In this document: positions 6,694 to 14,396 of the stretch, piece after piece | How the letters are laid out: every line of letters begins with the position of its first letter | Position numbering within the stretch: the first letter of the stretch is position 1 | Assembly (NCBI GenBank): GCA_964563925.1 | Contig: CAZLZD010000056.1 | Span: 1-28,265, forward strand | DNA: 28,265 bases | Source of the DNA: JAUILA01 sp964563925 | Lineage (GTDB): Bacteria; Bacteroidota; Bacteroidia; Cytophagales; Cyclobacteriaceae | Reading direction: 5' to 3' | Program-made: the position numbers and the translations under genes | The notes under the pieces: model-generated | Told to the model about the DNA's origin: nothing | Database searches by the model: none | What the model saw: only the letters and a program-made list of their open reading frames with translations

Positions 6694-8985
6694 CTATTTC
6701 CGGGTACGCAGGTCTGGTTTGACCTCGAAGATATGTTTGCCAAACACCGGGATGCCGTCGGGGGTCAGTCCTTCTACAATCATGATATAGGTACCGGGAC
6801 GATCCGAGGTATGGATGACGCCTTCGCTGGTGCCGGAGGGACCTGTTTCCAGGTTCGGCTCCCAGAGCAGCAGTGATCTCATATCCGGCCTGCGTTTGTT
6901 GACCGGCAGACTAAAATCCGGGACATAGAACTCCCGCGTAAACTGCACTCCGTCATAATCTACCTGAACCACAGAGGGAGAAACGGTGAAATCTTCCAGG
7001 GTATTGTTATAGGTTGAAAAGCTCACTATCCCCGGAAAAGCCATGGGTCCGAAAACATATTTGCCGGCAATTACGTCGATTTTTTCCACTTTCAGCGGAT
7101 CATATTGCAGCAGCTTGTCATGGTTGACAACCGGAACCCCGTCCAGAAGGGTAAGGGGGGGTGCTTCAAAATGTATATTATTCTTTTCGTCCAGCACGCG
7201 CAGCACATACGACTTGTTCCGTCTCCTGGCGGCGACTGTATAAACATACTCCTTAAGCACATCAAGCATGGACGGGAATCTTGTATAGTCGTCAAGCAGG
7301 TACCTGTGCGTGGGAATTCCGAAAAAGGGCAGGGTATCACCCACATTGGTTTGCAGTCTGGCCCTTTCTTCACCATGATAGATATTATTCATCTGCATAC
7401 CCAGGCTGCGGGCTTCAATGGCTTCCCTGGTTTCTGCTTCAAGGAAGAAAGGGGTGGTAATGCGACTGGCTACACGTTCTTCAAAGGGTGATTCAGGCTC
7501 AAATACCAGCGAACTGTCTGCCTGGTTTACCGGCTGCAGGATCAGTGTGCGCTTACCATAGACATCTCCTGCCTGAAACAGTACCGTGCCGGTTGAATCG
7601 GTAAGTCCCACCCTCAGTACAAACGGCTTACCCGGCAGGCTCATATAAACCGGTATATTTTCCCTTTTTGCAGAGTCCTTACTTTTCAGGTGCGCGGTGA
7701 TCAGCTGCCCCCGTTTTTCGGGAAGAAACGTGATGTCCCGATCGGCATCCTTCCATGGCAGCATGCGCATTAAATCATCCATGGCATTTTCAGACCCTTC
7801 TGCAGCAAGAAAGACAGGGTCTTCCAGCGGCATTTCAATCGCCTGTGCCAGGTACATCTCCGAAGCTGGGGATACCGTATTCTGCCGGTAGAGATCATCC
7901 TGACGGTATACACTCAGTGAAAGACTGGATCCTGCCGGGGCCTCAATCTGATAACTGATCTGCTGGCGAACAGAATATTCTGATGCCCCGGTAGACAGCA
8001 CGGCAGTTCGTGTTTCAGGGTTACGAAAAACGGCACGTGCTGCGATCGTTTGCCCCGTCTCATCCCTGAGGGTCAGCCAGCTTACTCCTGCCGGTAATTC
8101 CGAGGAAAGAAGGGAAGTTTTTCCGGCCCCTCCCTCCAGGGCCACTTCTTTTGAGGTGGAGCTTCCGTCAGGGCCGGTAATCCAAAGGGAAATTTTAGCA
8201 TACTCCGTGCAGGAAGTACATGCCACCTCTACCGAATAGCCACTCCTTTCAGGCTGTACGAGCAAACTACGCCCGCCTGAGACCGCGGGTGGAAGGCTGG
8301 TCCGTACTATTACACTGTCGTAAACATTTTTAATGACGGCATTATATGGGCCGTTTTCAGGTGTAAGTGAGAATTTGCCTCGTCCGAACCTCTCCGGATA
8401 GAATAACGCCACCGTATCGCCTGCTGCATCCGTGACCATCCCCCGGAATGGGATCCCCCTTCCATCCGGTCCGGTTACCTGGAACCCCATGGTTCCGGGA
8501 ACCCCTTTCAGCCAGGTTCCTCCTTCCGGATGAAAGGTAACCTTAATGGTGCCTGCCGGATTTTCTTTCTGTGTGGGTGATAACGGGACAAACGGGTTTA
8601 TGATCCGAAGGGTTGAATGGAAGAAATAATCAGGCGAACTGTTCCGCATCCATTGCGTATAGGCCCTCAGGGTATAGCTGCCCGATTCCAGTGAAGCCGG
8701 AATAAACAGTGAGCCATTACCACGTCCTTCATTCATCATCACCTTGGCCTGCAGCACCGGGCTGTTGCCGGCGTTTAACACTTCCACATACAGTACCTTG
8801 CTCAGAGAGGAGAATGAACGCCGGCTGTCGGTCAGGTAGGCACTGAACCAGATATATTCACCGGTCAGATAGGTTTCCTGATCGGTATGCAGGTACACAT
8901 GCTCCCGGTAAGGTGCTTCATCCTGTGCCATGACGGATGCCGGGCTCAGGAGTACAACGAGTGTATATAGTATTATCCTTTTCAT
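6694..8985 (-). CDS. Exported MG2-domain protein with C-terminal plug-like domain
   Basis: A 763-aa secreted protein of a type common beside TonB receptors in Bacteroidota. The start is the ATG at 8985, overlapping the upstream TGA (ATGA), rather than a TTG two codons earlier. The signal peptide is MKRIILYTLVVLLSPASVMA. An MG2-like domain of the alpha-2-macroglobulin type follows (about 27-120: VYLHTDQETYLTGEYIWFSA, then GSYTLRAYTQW). Further beta-sandwich repeats fill the middle. Near the C terminus (about 600-660), LLDGVPV...KVEKIDVIAGKYVFG...GIVSFST resembles the plug domain of a TonB receptor without a barrel. Last gene of the operon; a role in substrate delivery or gating at the receptor is inference. 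Confidence 0.8.
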   Translation of the reverse strand: MKRIILYTLVVLLSPASVMAQDEAPYREHVYLHTDQETYLTGEYIWFSAYLTDSRRSFSSLSKVLYVEVLNAGNSPVLQAKVMMNEGRGNGSLFIPASLESGSYTLRAYTQWMRNSSPDYFFHSTLRIINPFVPLSPTQKENPAGTIKVTFHPEGGTWLKGVPGTMGFQVTGPDGRGIPFRGMVTDAAGDTVALFYPERFGRGKFSLTPENGPYNAVIKNVYDSVIVRTSLPPAVSGGRSLLVQPERSGYSVEVACTSCTEYAKISLWITGPDGSSTSKEVALEGGAGKTSLLSSELPAGVSWLTLRDETGQTIAARAVFRNPETRTAVLSTGASEYSVRQQISYQIEAPAGSSLSLSVYRQDDLYRQNTVSPASEMYLAQAIEMPLEDPVFLAAEGSENAMDDLMRMLPWKDADRDITFLPEKRGQLITAHLKSKDSAKRENIPVYMSLPGKPFVLRVGLTDSTGTVLFQAGDVYGKRTLILQPVNQADSSLVFEPESPFEERVASRITTPFFLEAETREAIEARSLGMQMNNIYHGEERARLQTNVGDTLPFFGIPTHRYLLDDYTRFPSMLDVLKEYVYTVAARRRNKSYVLRVLDEKNNIHFEAPPLTLLDGVPVVNHDKLLQYDPLKVEKIDVIAGKYVFGPMAFPGIVSFSTYNNTLEDFTVSPSVVQVDYDGVQFTREFYVPDFSLPVNKRRPDMRSLLLWEPNLETGPSGTSEGVIHTSDRPGTYIMIVEGLTPDGIPVFGKHIFEVKPDLRTRK

Positions 8986-10124
8986 TCCCAATAGTCCGGT
9001 TCAATATTGGTCCCGCCACGAAGGAGCCTGCAATCCTGGCAGCGTGGTTCATAGGCCCGGGTATACCCGATTACATTGCCAAAGAGATTTAAGATAGCTC
9101 CCATCAGGTCGGTCGGCTGGGTCAGGTTGTTTACTTCCTCTACGGAAAGTGTGTCAAACGCCTGTAGATTACAGACCGGTAAAACGGACGGGTAGGAGGG
9201 CAGATTTTCCATGTCCAGGAAAAAGCGTTTGGTTTTGCGATCCCTGGCGCTGAAGAGTCCGAGCACGTACTCATTCGGATTCGTCACATTCCGTATATTT
9301 CCGAAAATCCGGCCGGGCTGGGGATCAAACAGGGATCCAACATTTTCCGTATTGTTCTCAAGTTCACGCAGAAACCTGTAGGCTTCTTCACTGATGGAAT
9401 ACTGGTGCAACAGCAGGCTGTAACTGATTTCTTTTTTCCATGAATCATCAGGGATTCGATGGACCGGATATTTGTACACTACATTTTCAGCCAATCCTTC
9501 TGTTGTGGCGACTACGATGGAAGTAGAAGGAATTGTTTTCCAGCAATAAAACCGTTGATCGTCCCTGTGACGTTGCTGAACCTCAATACCGTCGAAATAG
9601 TAATCGGAACTGAATTGCGTCCGGTACTGTGCGGTTTCCATGTAGGTCCACTGATAAAATTGAGTATCATTGGCATCATCTCCGGTAGTCACCTCGATGG
9701 TCACGCCGTTATCATCTGCCGAAAAGGTGATGCTGTCTATTTCCGGAACCGGATCTACCGTCACTTCAGATGACTCGTAGACATTCCCCGCAAACTCAAC
9801 CACCAGGCGGGCTTCCGAGCCCGTCTGTACCGGAATATAGGAGGTATAGACGCCAATTTCCGTTTCCAGAATTCCGTAACTGTTGCCATCCACCACAATC
9901 TGCACATTCGCCCCGCTGATTCTGGCATTCAGTGAGTCGGCCAGGGGCGAGTTCAGGTTTCGTATCCTGGATAATACGACCCGGGCCTTGCCATCCGGGT
10001 TATCCAGGGTGCCTTCAATGATTATTATTTCTTCGGGATCGACAATTTCCGGCGGATCGAAAGGTTCCACACATCCTGCCAGCAGGAGGAGAAACAGAAG
10101 CGATATGAGTGGACGGGTAATCAA
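8982..10124 (-). CDS. DUF4249 lipoprotein
   Basis: A 380-aa surface or periplasmic lipoprotein: signal ISLLFLLLLAGC with Cys18 in a perfect lipobox (LAGC). The mature N terminus (VEPFDPPEIVDPEEIIIIEG) and an early beta-sandwich (VVLSRI...GANVQIVVDG) match the DUF4249 family, found mainly in Bacteroidota next to TonB-dependent receptors and probably acting as a surface accessory, as SusD does for SusC. The start codon is TTG at 10124, overlapping the receptor gene's TGA (TTGA); no ATG or GTG lies between it and the lipobox, so TTG is well supported. A Cys pair near the C terminus (CQDC) could form a disulfide. Function and ligand are unknown. Confidence 0.85.
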   Translation of the reverse strand: MITRPLISLLFLLLLAGCVEPFDPPEIVDPEEIIIIEGTLDNPDGKARVVLSRIRNLNSPLADSLNARISGANVQIVVDGNSYGILETEIGVYTSYIPVQTGSEARLVVEFAGNVYESSEVTVDPVPEIDSITFSADDNGVTIEVTTGDDANDTQFYQWTYMETAQYRTQFSSDYYFDGIEVQQRHRDDQRFYCWKTIPSTSIVVATTEGLAENVVYKYPVHRIPDDSWKKEISYSLLLHQYSISEEAYRFLRELENNTENVGSLFDPQPGRIFGNIRNVTNPNEYVLGLFSARDRKTKRFFLDMENLPSYPSVLPVCNLQAFDTLSVEEVNNLTQPTDLMGAILNLFGNVIGYTRAYEPRCQDCRLLRGGTNIEPDYWE

Positions 10125-12853
10125 AATTTAAAATTATACGTGATAGTAGGTATCGGGTCTGTGAATATGCTTAACTGGTAGGCATTGACCTCGCCGCCCT
10201 CGGATTTAAAAAATACCGAATAGACATTGTTTCTCCCGGTAAGGTTATACACTGATATGGACCATGAACTATGCGCCAGCTTCCGTACTTTATGGTTTCC
10301 TTCTATGTTGAGGGAGATATCAGCCCGGTAGTAATCAGGTATCCTGAAGGCATTGCGCTCCGAGTAGGCAAGGCGTTCACCCCCGGCAAAGGTGTATTTT
10401 CCAACCGGGATGGTGATGGGTCGTCCCGTACTGTAGGTGAAGTTCAGGGAGACGCTGAATCTTCGGCTGAACCGGTAATTGCTCACCAAAGTTACATCGT
10501 GCGGTTTGTCAAAGTTGCTGCTGTAATATTCGCCTCCGTTAATCACATAGCCGTCGGTATTGGTTCGGAGAAGCGAACGGGAATAGGTATAGCTGAGCCA
10601 ACCGTTAAATTTACCGGAAAGTTTTCTGAGCAGTAATTCTGCCCCATAGGCCTTACCTTCCGTATTCAGGACATCTGTTTCTATATCCTGGTTCAAAAGA
10701 AGCACCGCCCCGTTTTTGTAATCCAGAAAATCCTGCATGCGCTTGTAGTATATTTCCAGGGACGCCTCAATGGTATTTCGCCGGAAATTGTGATAATAGC
10801 CCATTGAGACCTGGTCGCCAATCTGCGGCCGGATGTACCGGTCGCTCAGCTTCCATGTATTGGTTGGTGCTACTGCGGTGGTATTGGACAGCATATGGAT
10901 GTATTGGCGCATGCGCTGGGCGCTGAATTTAAGCGAACTGTTATTACTTAGCATGTACCTGGCAGAAATGCGGTACTCCGGTCCCTGGTAATTGGCGATG
11001 ACCGCACCCGCATCGTAGGAGGCGGTATCAGTTACGGTTGATTCATCCCTTTCTTCCCCTCCGTATTCATTAAAGGTCTGGGGCCCGAGGTATTGATAAA
11101 AGGAGAATCGCAGCCCGGCATCCAGGGTAAGCTTTTCGGATATGTTAAAGGTCGTGCTGGCATATAATGCACTTTCCAGTCCCTGCTCTTCCTGGATCAT
11201 TTCCGGGACTATCAGGGATTCGTCACCGGATGGTTTCAGGTCACCGGGAAGGATATCATAGCGGATGATGCTGGCTCCGAAATTAAGTTGCCGGTCATTC
11301 TCCGAAAAATAGGAAAGATCGGCCTGGGCCTGGTATTGCTGGATTCGCGAATCCAGCGAAAAGGCATTTACCTCATTCCGGTCGCTGGAAATGTCAAAGT
11401 CATACTGGCTGAAGGATCCTGAAAAGGAACCATACAGCTTCTTGTTGAATGAGTGGTCCCACTGGAATGCGACCTGGGCATTGCTGTAGCGGTAAAGGGT
11501 GTCATTGTTCAGACGGAACCGGTCCTTGCTGTAATAGGCCGTCAGGTCGAAGGTGTTTTTCTCATCGGCCTCATGATTTATATGCAGGTTCAGGTCATAA
11601 AATGATCCTGAAGAGTTTTCGAGGTCTTCATCATCCAGCTGTTTCAGCAGCCAGTCGGAATAGGTGGTTCGTCCACCAATAAGAAAGGAGGTTTTATCCT
11701 TGATGATCGGCCCTTCCAGGGTAAGACGGCCGGTCACCAGGCCAATCCCGCCCGATCCGCCGAACTTCTTCTTATTGCCTTCCCTGGACCGCACTTCCAT
11801 GACCGAAGAAAGACGTCCGCCATAGGAGGCCGGTACTCCGCTCTTGTAAAGCTGAACGTCCTGTACCACATCAGGGTTGAACGCTGAGAAGAAACCAAAA
11901 AGGTGCGAAGGATTATAAAGAACGGCATTATCAAAAAGGATCAGGTTCTGGTCAGTGGTGCCACCCCGTACGTTCAGGCCGGTAGAACTTTCACCGACTG
12001 TTTGCACCCCGGGCAGGGTCAGGACCACCTTGAGGATATCAGCTTCACCAAGGGCCACCGGTACCTGCTTGAGGGTGGATATGTCAAGTTTCTCAACGCC
12101 CATCTGTGTGCTGGCAACATTGGCGTCCCTCTCAGAACGAATGATCACCTCCCTGAGTGAGATTACTTTTTCACTTAATTCGACATCAAATTCTCCCGAG
12201 GAATAGACCATCAGCTGGCGCGTGGCGGGCATCATACCCAAAAATGTGATTTCAATGGTATTTCGGCCGGACGGAACGGTGATCTCATAATACCCGAGGG
12301 GATCGGATGCCGTGGACCTTCCGCTGGTGGTCACATGTACCACTGCACCGGAAATGGGCTCACCGGTATGAACATTCCGGATACGCCCCTTCAGGACAGC
12401 ATTGGCCTCCGTGATCTTATTGGTGCGTGGTCCGATCTCATAAATTACCTCCTCGTCGGACAACTGCCGTCGCTGGGCTTCGTCATACATATAATCGAAC
12501 ACCGCCACGTCGTAGTCATCTTCTGTTTGCGTACGTGCATAATAATTTTCCGGGAGACTGGCCCGTAAAGGCCGCTCATAGGTAATGTACACCCGCTGAA
12601 GAGAATCCACCAGGTAGTAATAAGAAGAGCCGCCGAATAATTCCTCAAGTGCCGCGGGCATCGGGCTGTCGGGAACAAGGATTGTCAGGCTGTCCATACG
12701 GGAGGGTTCATAGTAGAACCGATAGGGGGTGGACTGCTCCACCTGGGCCACCCAGCGTGGAAAAAATATCCGGCTGGAATCGGCTGACTGTCCGCTGACA
12801 TGAAGCGTGAAGGAACTAAGTAGAACGATCAGGAAGAGAATGACGTATTTCAC
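10121..12853 (-). CDS. TonB-dependent receptor with STN and carboxypeptidase-like regulatory domains
   Basis: A 910-aa outer-membrane transporter. The order is a signal peptide (KYVILFLIVLLSSFTLHVSG); an STN domain (about 30-95, QVEQSTPYRFYY...ALEELFGGSSYYYLV); a carboxypeptidase-D-like regulatory domain (about 150-220, LKGRIRNVHTGEPISGAVV); the plug (GVQTVGESSTGLNVRGG); and a 22-strand barrel ending in the aromatic YNFKF. I prefer the GTG at 12853, which overlaps the upstream TGA (GTGA) and gives a clean signal peptide, to an ATG at 12886 that adds 11 residues and overlaps by 37 bases. STN domains usually talk to a FecR-type anti-sigma factor, but no FecI/FecR gene is in the window. The ligand is unknown. 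Confidence 0.93.
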   Translation of the reverse strand: MKYVILFLIVLLSSFTLHVSGQSADSSRIFFPRWVAQVEQSTPYRFYYEPSRMDSLTILVPDSPMPAALEELFGGSSYYYLVDSLQRVYITYERPLRASLPENYYARTQTEDDYDVAVFDYMYDEAQRRQLSDEEVIYEIGPRTNKITEANAVLKGRIRNVHTGEPISGAVVHVTTSGRSTASDPLGYYEITVPSGRNTIEITFLGMMPATRQLMVYSSGEFDVELSEKVISLREVIIRSERDANVASTQMGVEKLDISTLKQVPVALGEADILKVVLTLPGVQTVGESSTGLNVRGGTTDQNLILFDNAVLYNPSHLFGFFSAFNPDVVQDVQLYKSGVPASYGGRLSSVMEVRSREGNKKKFGGSGGIGLVTGRLTLEGPIIKDKTSFLIGGRTTYSDWLLKQLDDEDLENSSGSFYDLNLHINHEADEKNTFDLTAYYSKDRFRLNNDTLYRYSNAQVAFQWDHSFNKKLYGSFSGSFSQYDFDISSDRNEVNAFSLDSRIQQYQAQADLSYFSENDRQLNFGASIIRYDILPGDLKPSGDESLIVPEMIQEEQGLESALYASTTFNISEKLTLDAGLRFSFYQYLGPQTFNEYGGEERDESTVTDTASYDAGAVIANYQGPEYRISARYMLSNNSSLKFSAQRMRQYIHMLSNTTAVAPTNTWKLSDRYIRPQIGDQVSMGYYHNFRRNTIEASLEIYYKRMQDFLDYKNGAVLLLNQDIETDVLNTEGKAYGAELLLRKLSGKFNGWLSYTYSRSLLRTNTDGYVINGGEYYSSNFDKPHDVTLVSNYRFSRRFSVSLNFTYSTGRPITIPVGKYTFAGGERLAYSERNAFRIPDYYRADISLNIEGNHKVRKLAHSSWSISVYNLTGRNNVYSVFFKSEGGEVNAYQLSIFTDPIPTITYNFKF

Positions 12854-13578
12854 AAGCTGCTTCCTCCCATACGTAAGGTGTCGCAATACCTGACCAGTTG
12901 AATCAGGGAGGCTTCCCTGTGGTCGGGGAAAAACAGGAGATTGTTCTGACGTGTGAACCGGTTTATCTCCTTTTTGAAGGCGGGGAATGTTTTTTTGAAC
13001 GATGCCTTTGACCGGACTTCCTTTATTTCCCCGTTTGCACGAAGATAGTACGTGTCCTCCACCTTGAACACCGGCATATATACTCCTTCTTTTTGCTCCT
13101 TGTACAGGCCTGTTTTCCGTTTGGCGTAAAGGGTGATATTACCGGAAAATAATTCCTGATAATACCCCGAGGGAATGCTGTTCGCAGCTCTCAGGCTGTC
13201 GGATAGTGTAACGAACCGGTTGCCATTAAACATGAAATAACTGACCTTGCCTTCATTGGGATAGAAATAAGTGGGATGACCCCTCAGATCATGGTGTTCA
13301 ATGACCAGTTTATCCTTATAGGTATCGTAGAACAGGTCGACCTGGGTGTAAACCTGATCCTCATACACCACGGTACCCACATTCCAGAGGTCATCACCGA
13401 AAATAGGGGAACCTTCATAGGGTTCCGGCATTTTCTGGTATGAATGCCCGTTGTATAACAGCAGCTGATTGCCCAGTGTCTGATCATACAGGACTTCGGG
13501 GCTGCTCATACGGTCCTGGGAGATGCCCGGCAAAGCACTGAGCAAGAGGAGTATAAGGAACACGTATAAAATTCGCAT
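12850..13578 (-). CDS. Secreted protein of unknown function, first gene of TonB-receptor operon
   Basis: A 242-aa exported protein. I placed the start at the ATG at 13578, directly before the signal peptide MRILYVFLILLLLSALPG; a longer frame to 13716 has a Cys/Arg-rich leader that looks non-coding. The mature region is rich in aromatic residues and charged beta-strands (LLLYNGHSYQKMPEPYEGSP, VSYFMFNGNRFVTL, ITLYAKRKTGLYKEQ) and ends in a basic helix with FKKTFPAFKKEINRF. No known catalytic motif is seen. It overlaps the receptor gene by 4 bases (GTGA) and must be co-translated with it. Position suggests a periplasmic or surface partner of the receptor. I do not recognise a named family. Confidence 0.75.
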   Translation of the reverse strand: MRILYVFLILLLLSALPGISQDRMSSPEVLYDQTLGNQLLLYNGHSYQKMPEPYEGSPIFGDDLWNVGTVVYEDQVYTQVDLFYDTYKDKLVIEHHDLRGHPTYFYPNEGKVSYFMFNGNRFVTLSDSLRAANSIPSGYYQELFSGNITLYAKRKTGLYKEQKEGVYMPVFKVEDTYYLRANGEIKEVRSKASFKKTFPAFKKEINRFTRQNNLLFFPDHREASLIQLVRYCDTLRMGGSSL

Positions 13579-13917
13579 AGTTGACAATATACTAAGATAA
13601 TTGACAAAGACTGTCCGGTTGACACACGGTTTTATACAAGCGGTCTGAGACCCGCCTGAAAGAAACTGTTTGCGCGTGGAACGGAGTACAGTTGTTTTGA
13701 TCCGGGCACCTGGCACAGGGTCCGTGAAGCTACACTAAAACCGTATTGTTCACCAGAATTATTTTGCTGAAACCTGTAAATTCACCCGGTTTGGGGGAGG
13801 CGCAGCCGGGGTTAAATCATGCGTCAGGATAGATCCCGGATTAATTGCATATTAAGCCAAATATTAGCAATTTTAACAGATACTAGGCAACCTATCATTT
13901 ACCCAAAAATTTTACTT
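13579..13917. promoter_or_regulatory. Divergent intergenic region with three TTGACA-type repeats
   Basis: This 339-base gap separates the minus-strand envelope operon from the plus-strand molybdenum hydroxylase genes and must hold both promoters. Close to the operon start are TTGACAA at 13581-13587, TTGACAA at 13601-13607 (exactly 20 bases on) and TTGACAC at 13619-13625. The first two are on the same DNA face, as expected for paired protein-binding sites or overlapping promoter boxes. On the minus strand TTTG followed by TATCTTAG and TATATTG lies just ahead of the ATG, loosely like the Bacteroidota TTTG/TAnnTTTG promoter. I see no gene, tRNA or recognisable riboswitch here. Confidence 0.4.
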
Positions 13918-14385
13918 ATGGCTACTTACACCTTGCATGTGAACGGAAAGGACCGCCAGGTAGATGTCGCACCCGATACTCCAATTCTGTGGGTGCTTCG
14001 TGATCACCTGGGGCTTCCCGGAACAAAATTTGGCTGCGGTATCGCTCAGTGCGGTGCCTGCACGGTTCACCTGGACGGAGTGGCCGTCAGGTCCTGCTCC
14101 CTCCCGGTTTCATCGGTGGCGGACAAAAAAATAACCACGATTGAAGGGCTGTCCGAAAACGGCGACCATCCTGTGCAAAAAGCATGGCTGGCTCATGACG
14201 TGCCGCAGTGCGGTTATTGTCAGGCAGGCCAGATAATGAATGCCGCTTCCATGCTATCCAGAAACAATAATCCTTCAGACCAGGAGATCGAATCCGGCAT
14301 GTCCGGAAACATCTGTCGCTGCGGCACCTATGTACGCATTAAGAAAGCGATTAAAACAGCCGGTGAAGAATTGAGATCCTCTTAA
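13918..14385 (+). CDS. [2Fe-2S] subunit of isoquinoline 1-oxidoreductase-type molybdenum hydroxylase (IorA-like)
   Basis: A 155-aa electron-transfer subunit of the xanthine oxidase superfamily. The N-terminal plant-type ferredoxin domain binds one cluster through Cys40, Cys45, Cys48 and Cys60 (CGIAQCGAC...C). The helical domain binds the second through Cys98, Cys101 (CGYC), Cys133 and Cys135 (CRCG). Length fits the family (about 150-160). I start at the ATG at 13918, which begins MATYTLHVNG; the frame extends to 13819 but without a credible protein. It has no export signal of its own, so it probably rides out with the Tat-tagged large subunit encoded 11 bases downstream. It passes electrons from the Mo site to an unknown acceptor. 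Confidence 0.93.
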   Translation: MATYTLHVNGKDRQVDVAPDTPILWVLRDHLGLPGTKFGCGIAQCGACTVHLDGVAVRSCSLPVSSVADKKITTIEGLSENGDHPVQKAWLAHDVPQCGYCQAGQIMNAASMLSRNNNPSDQEIESGMSGNICRCGTYVRIKKAIKTAGEELRSS

Positions 14386-14396
14386 AATACACTCCA

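Noticed and set aside
12850..13716. Longer reading frame for the first gene of the TonB operon, starting at 13716
   Set aside because: The extra 46 residues come before a clear signal peptide and are Arg/Cys/Thr-rich with no sense as a leader; the ATG at 13578 is better.
13819..13917. Upstream extension of the [2Fe-2S] subunit gene
   Set aside because: The family starts a few residues before the first beta strand, as given by the ATG at 13918; the extension is AT-rich promoter-like DNA.
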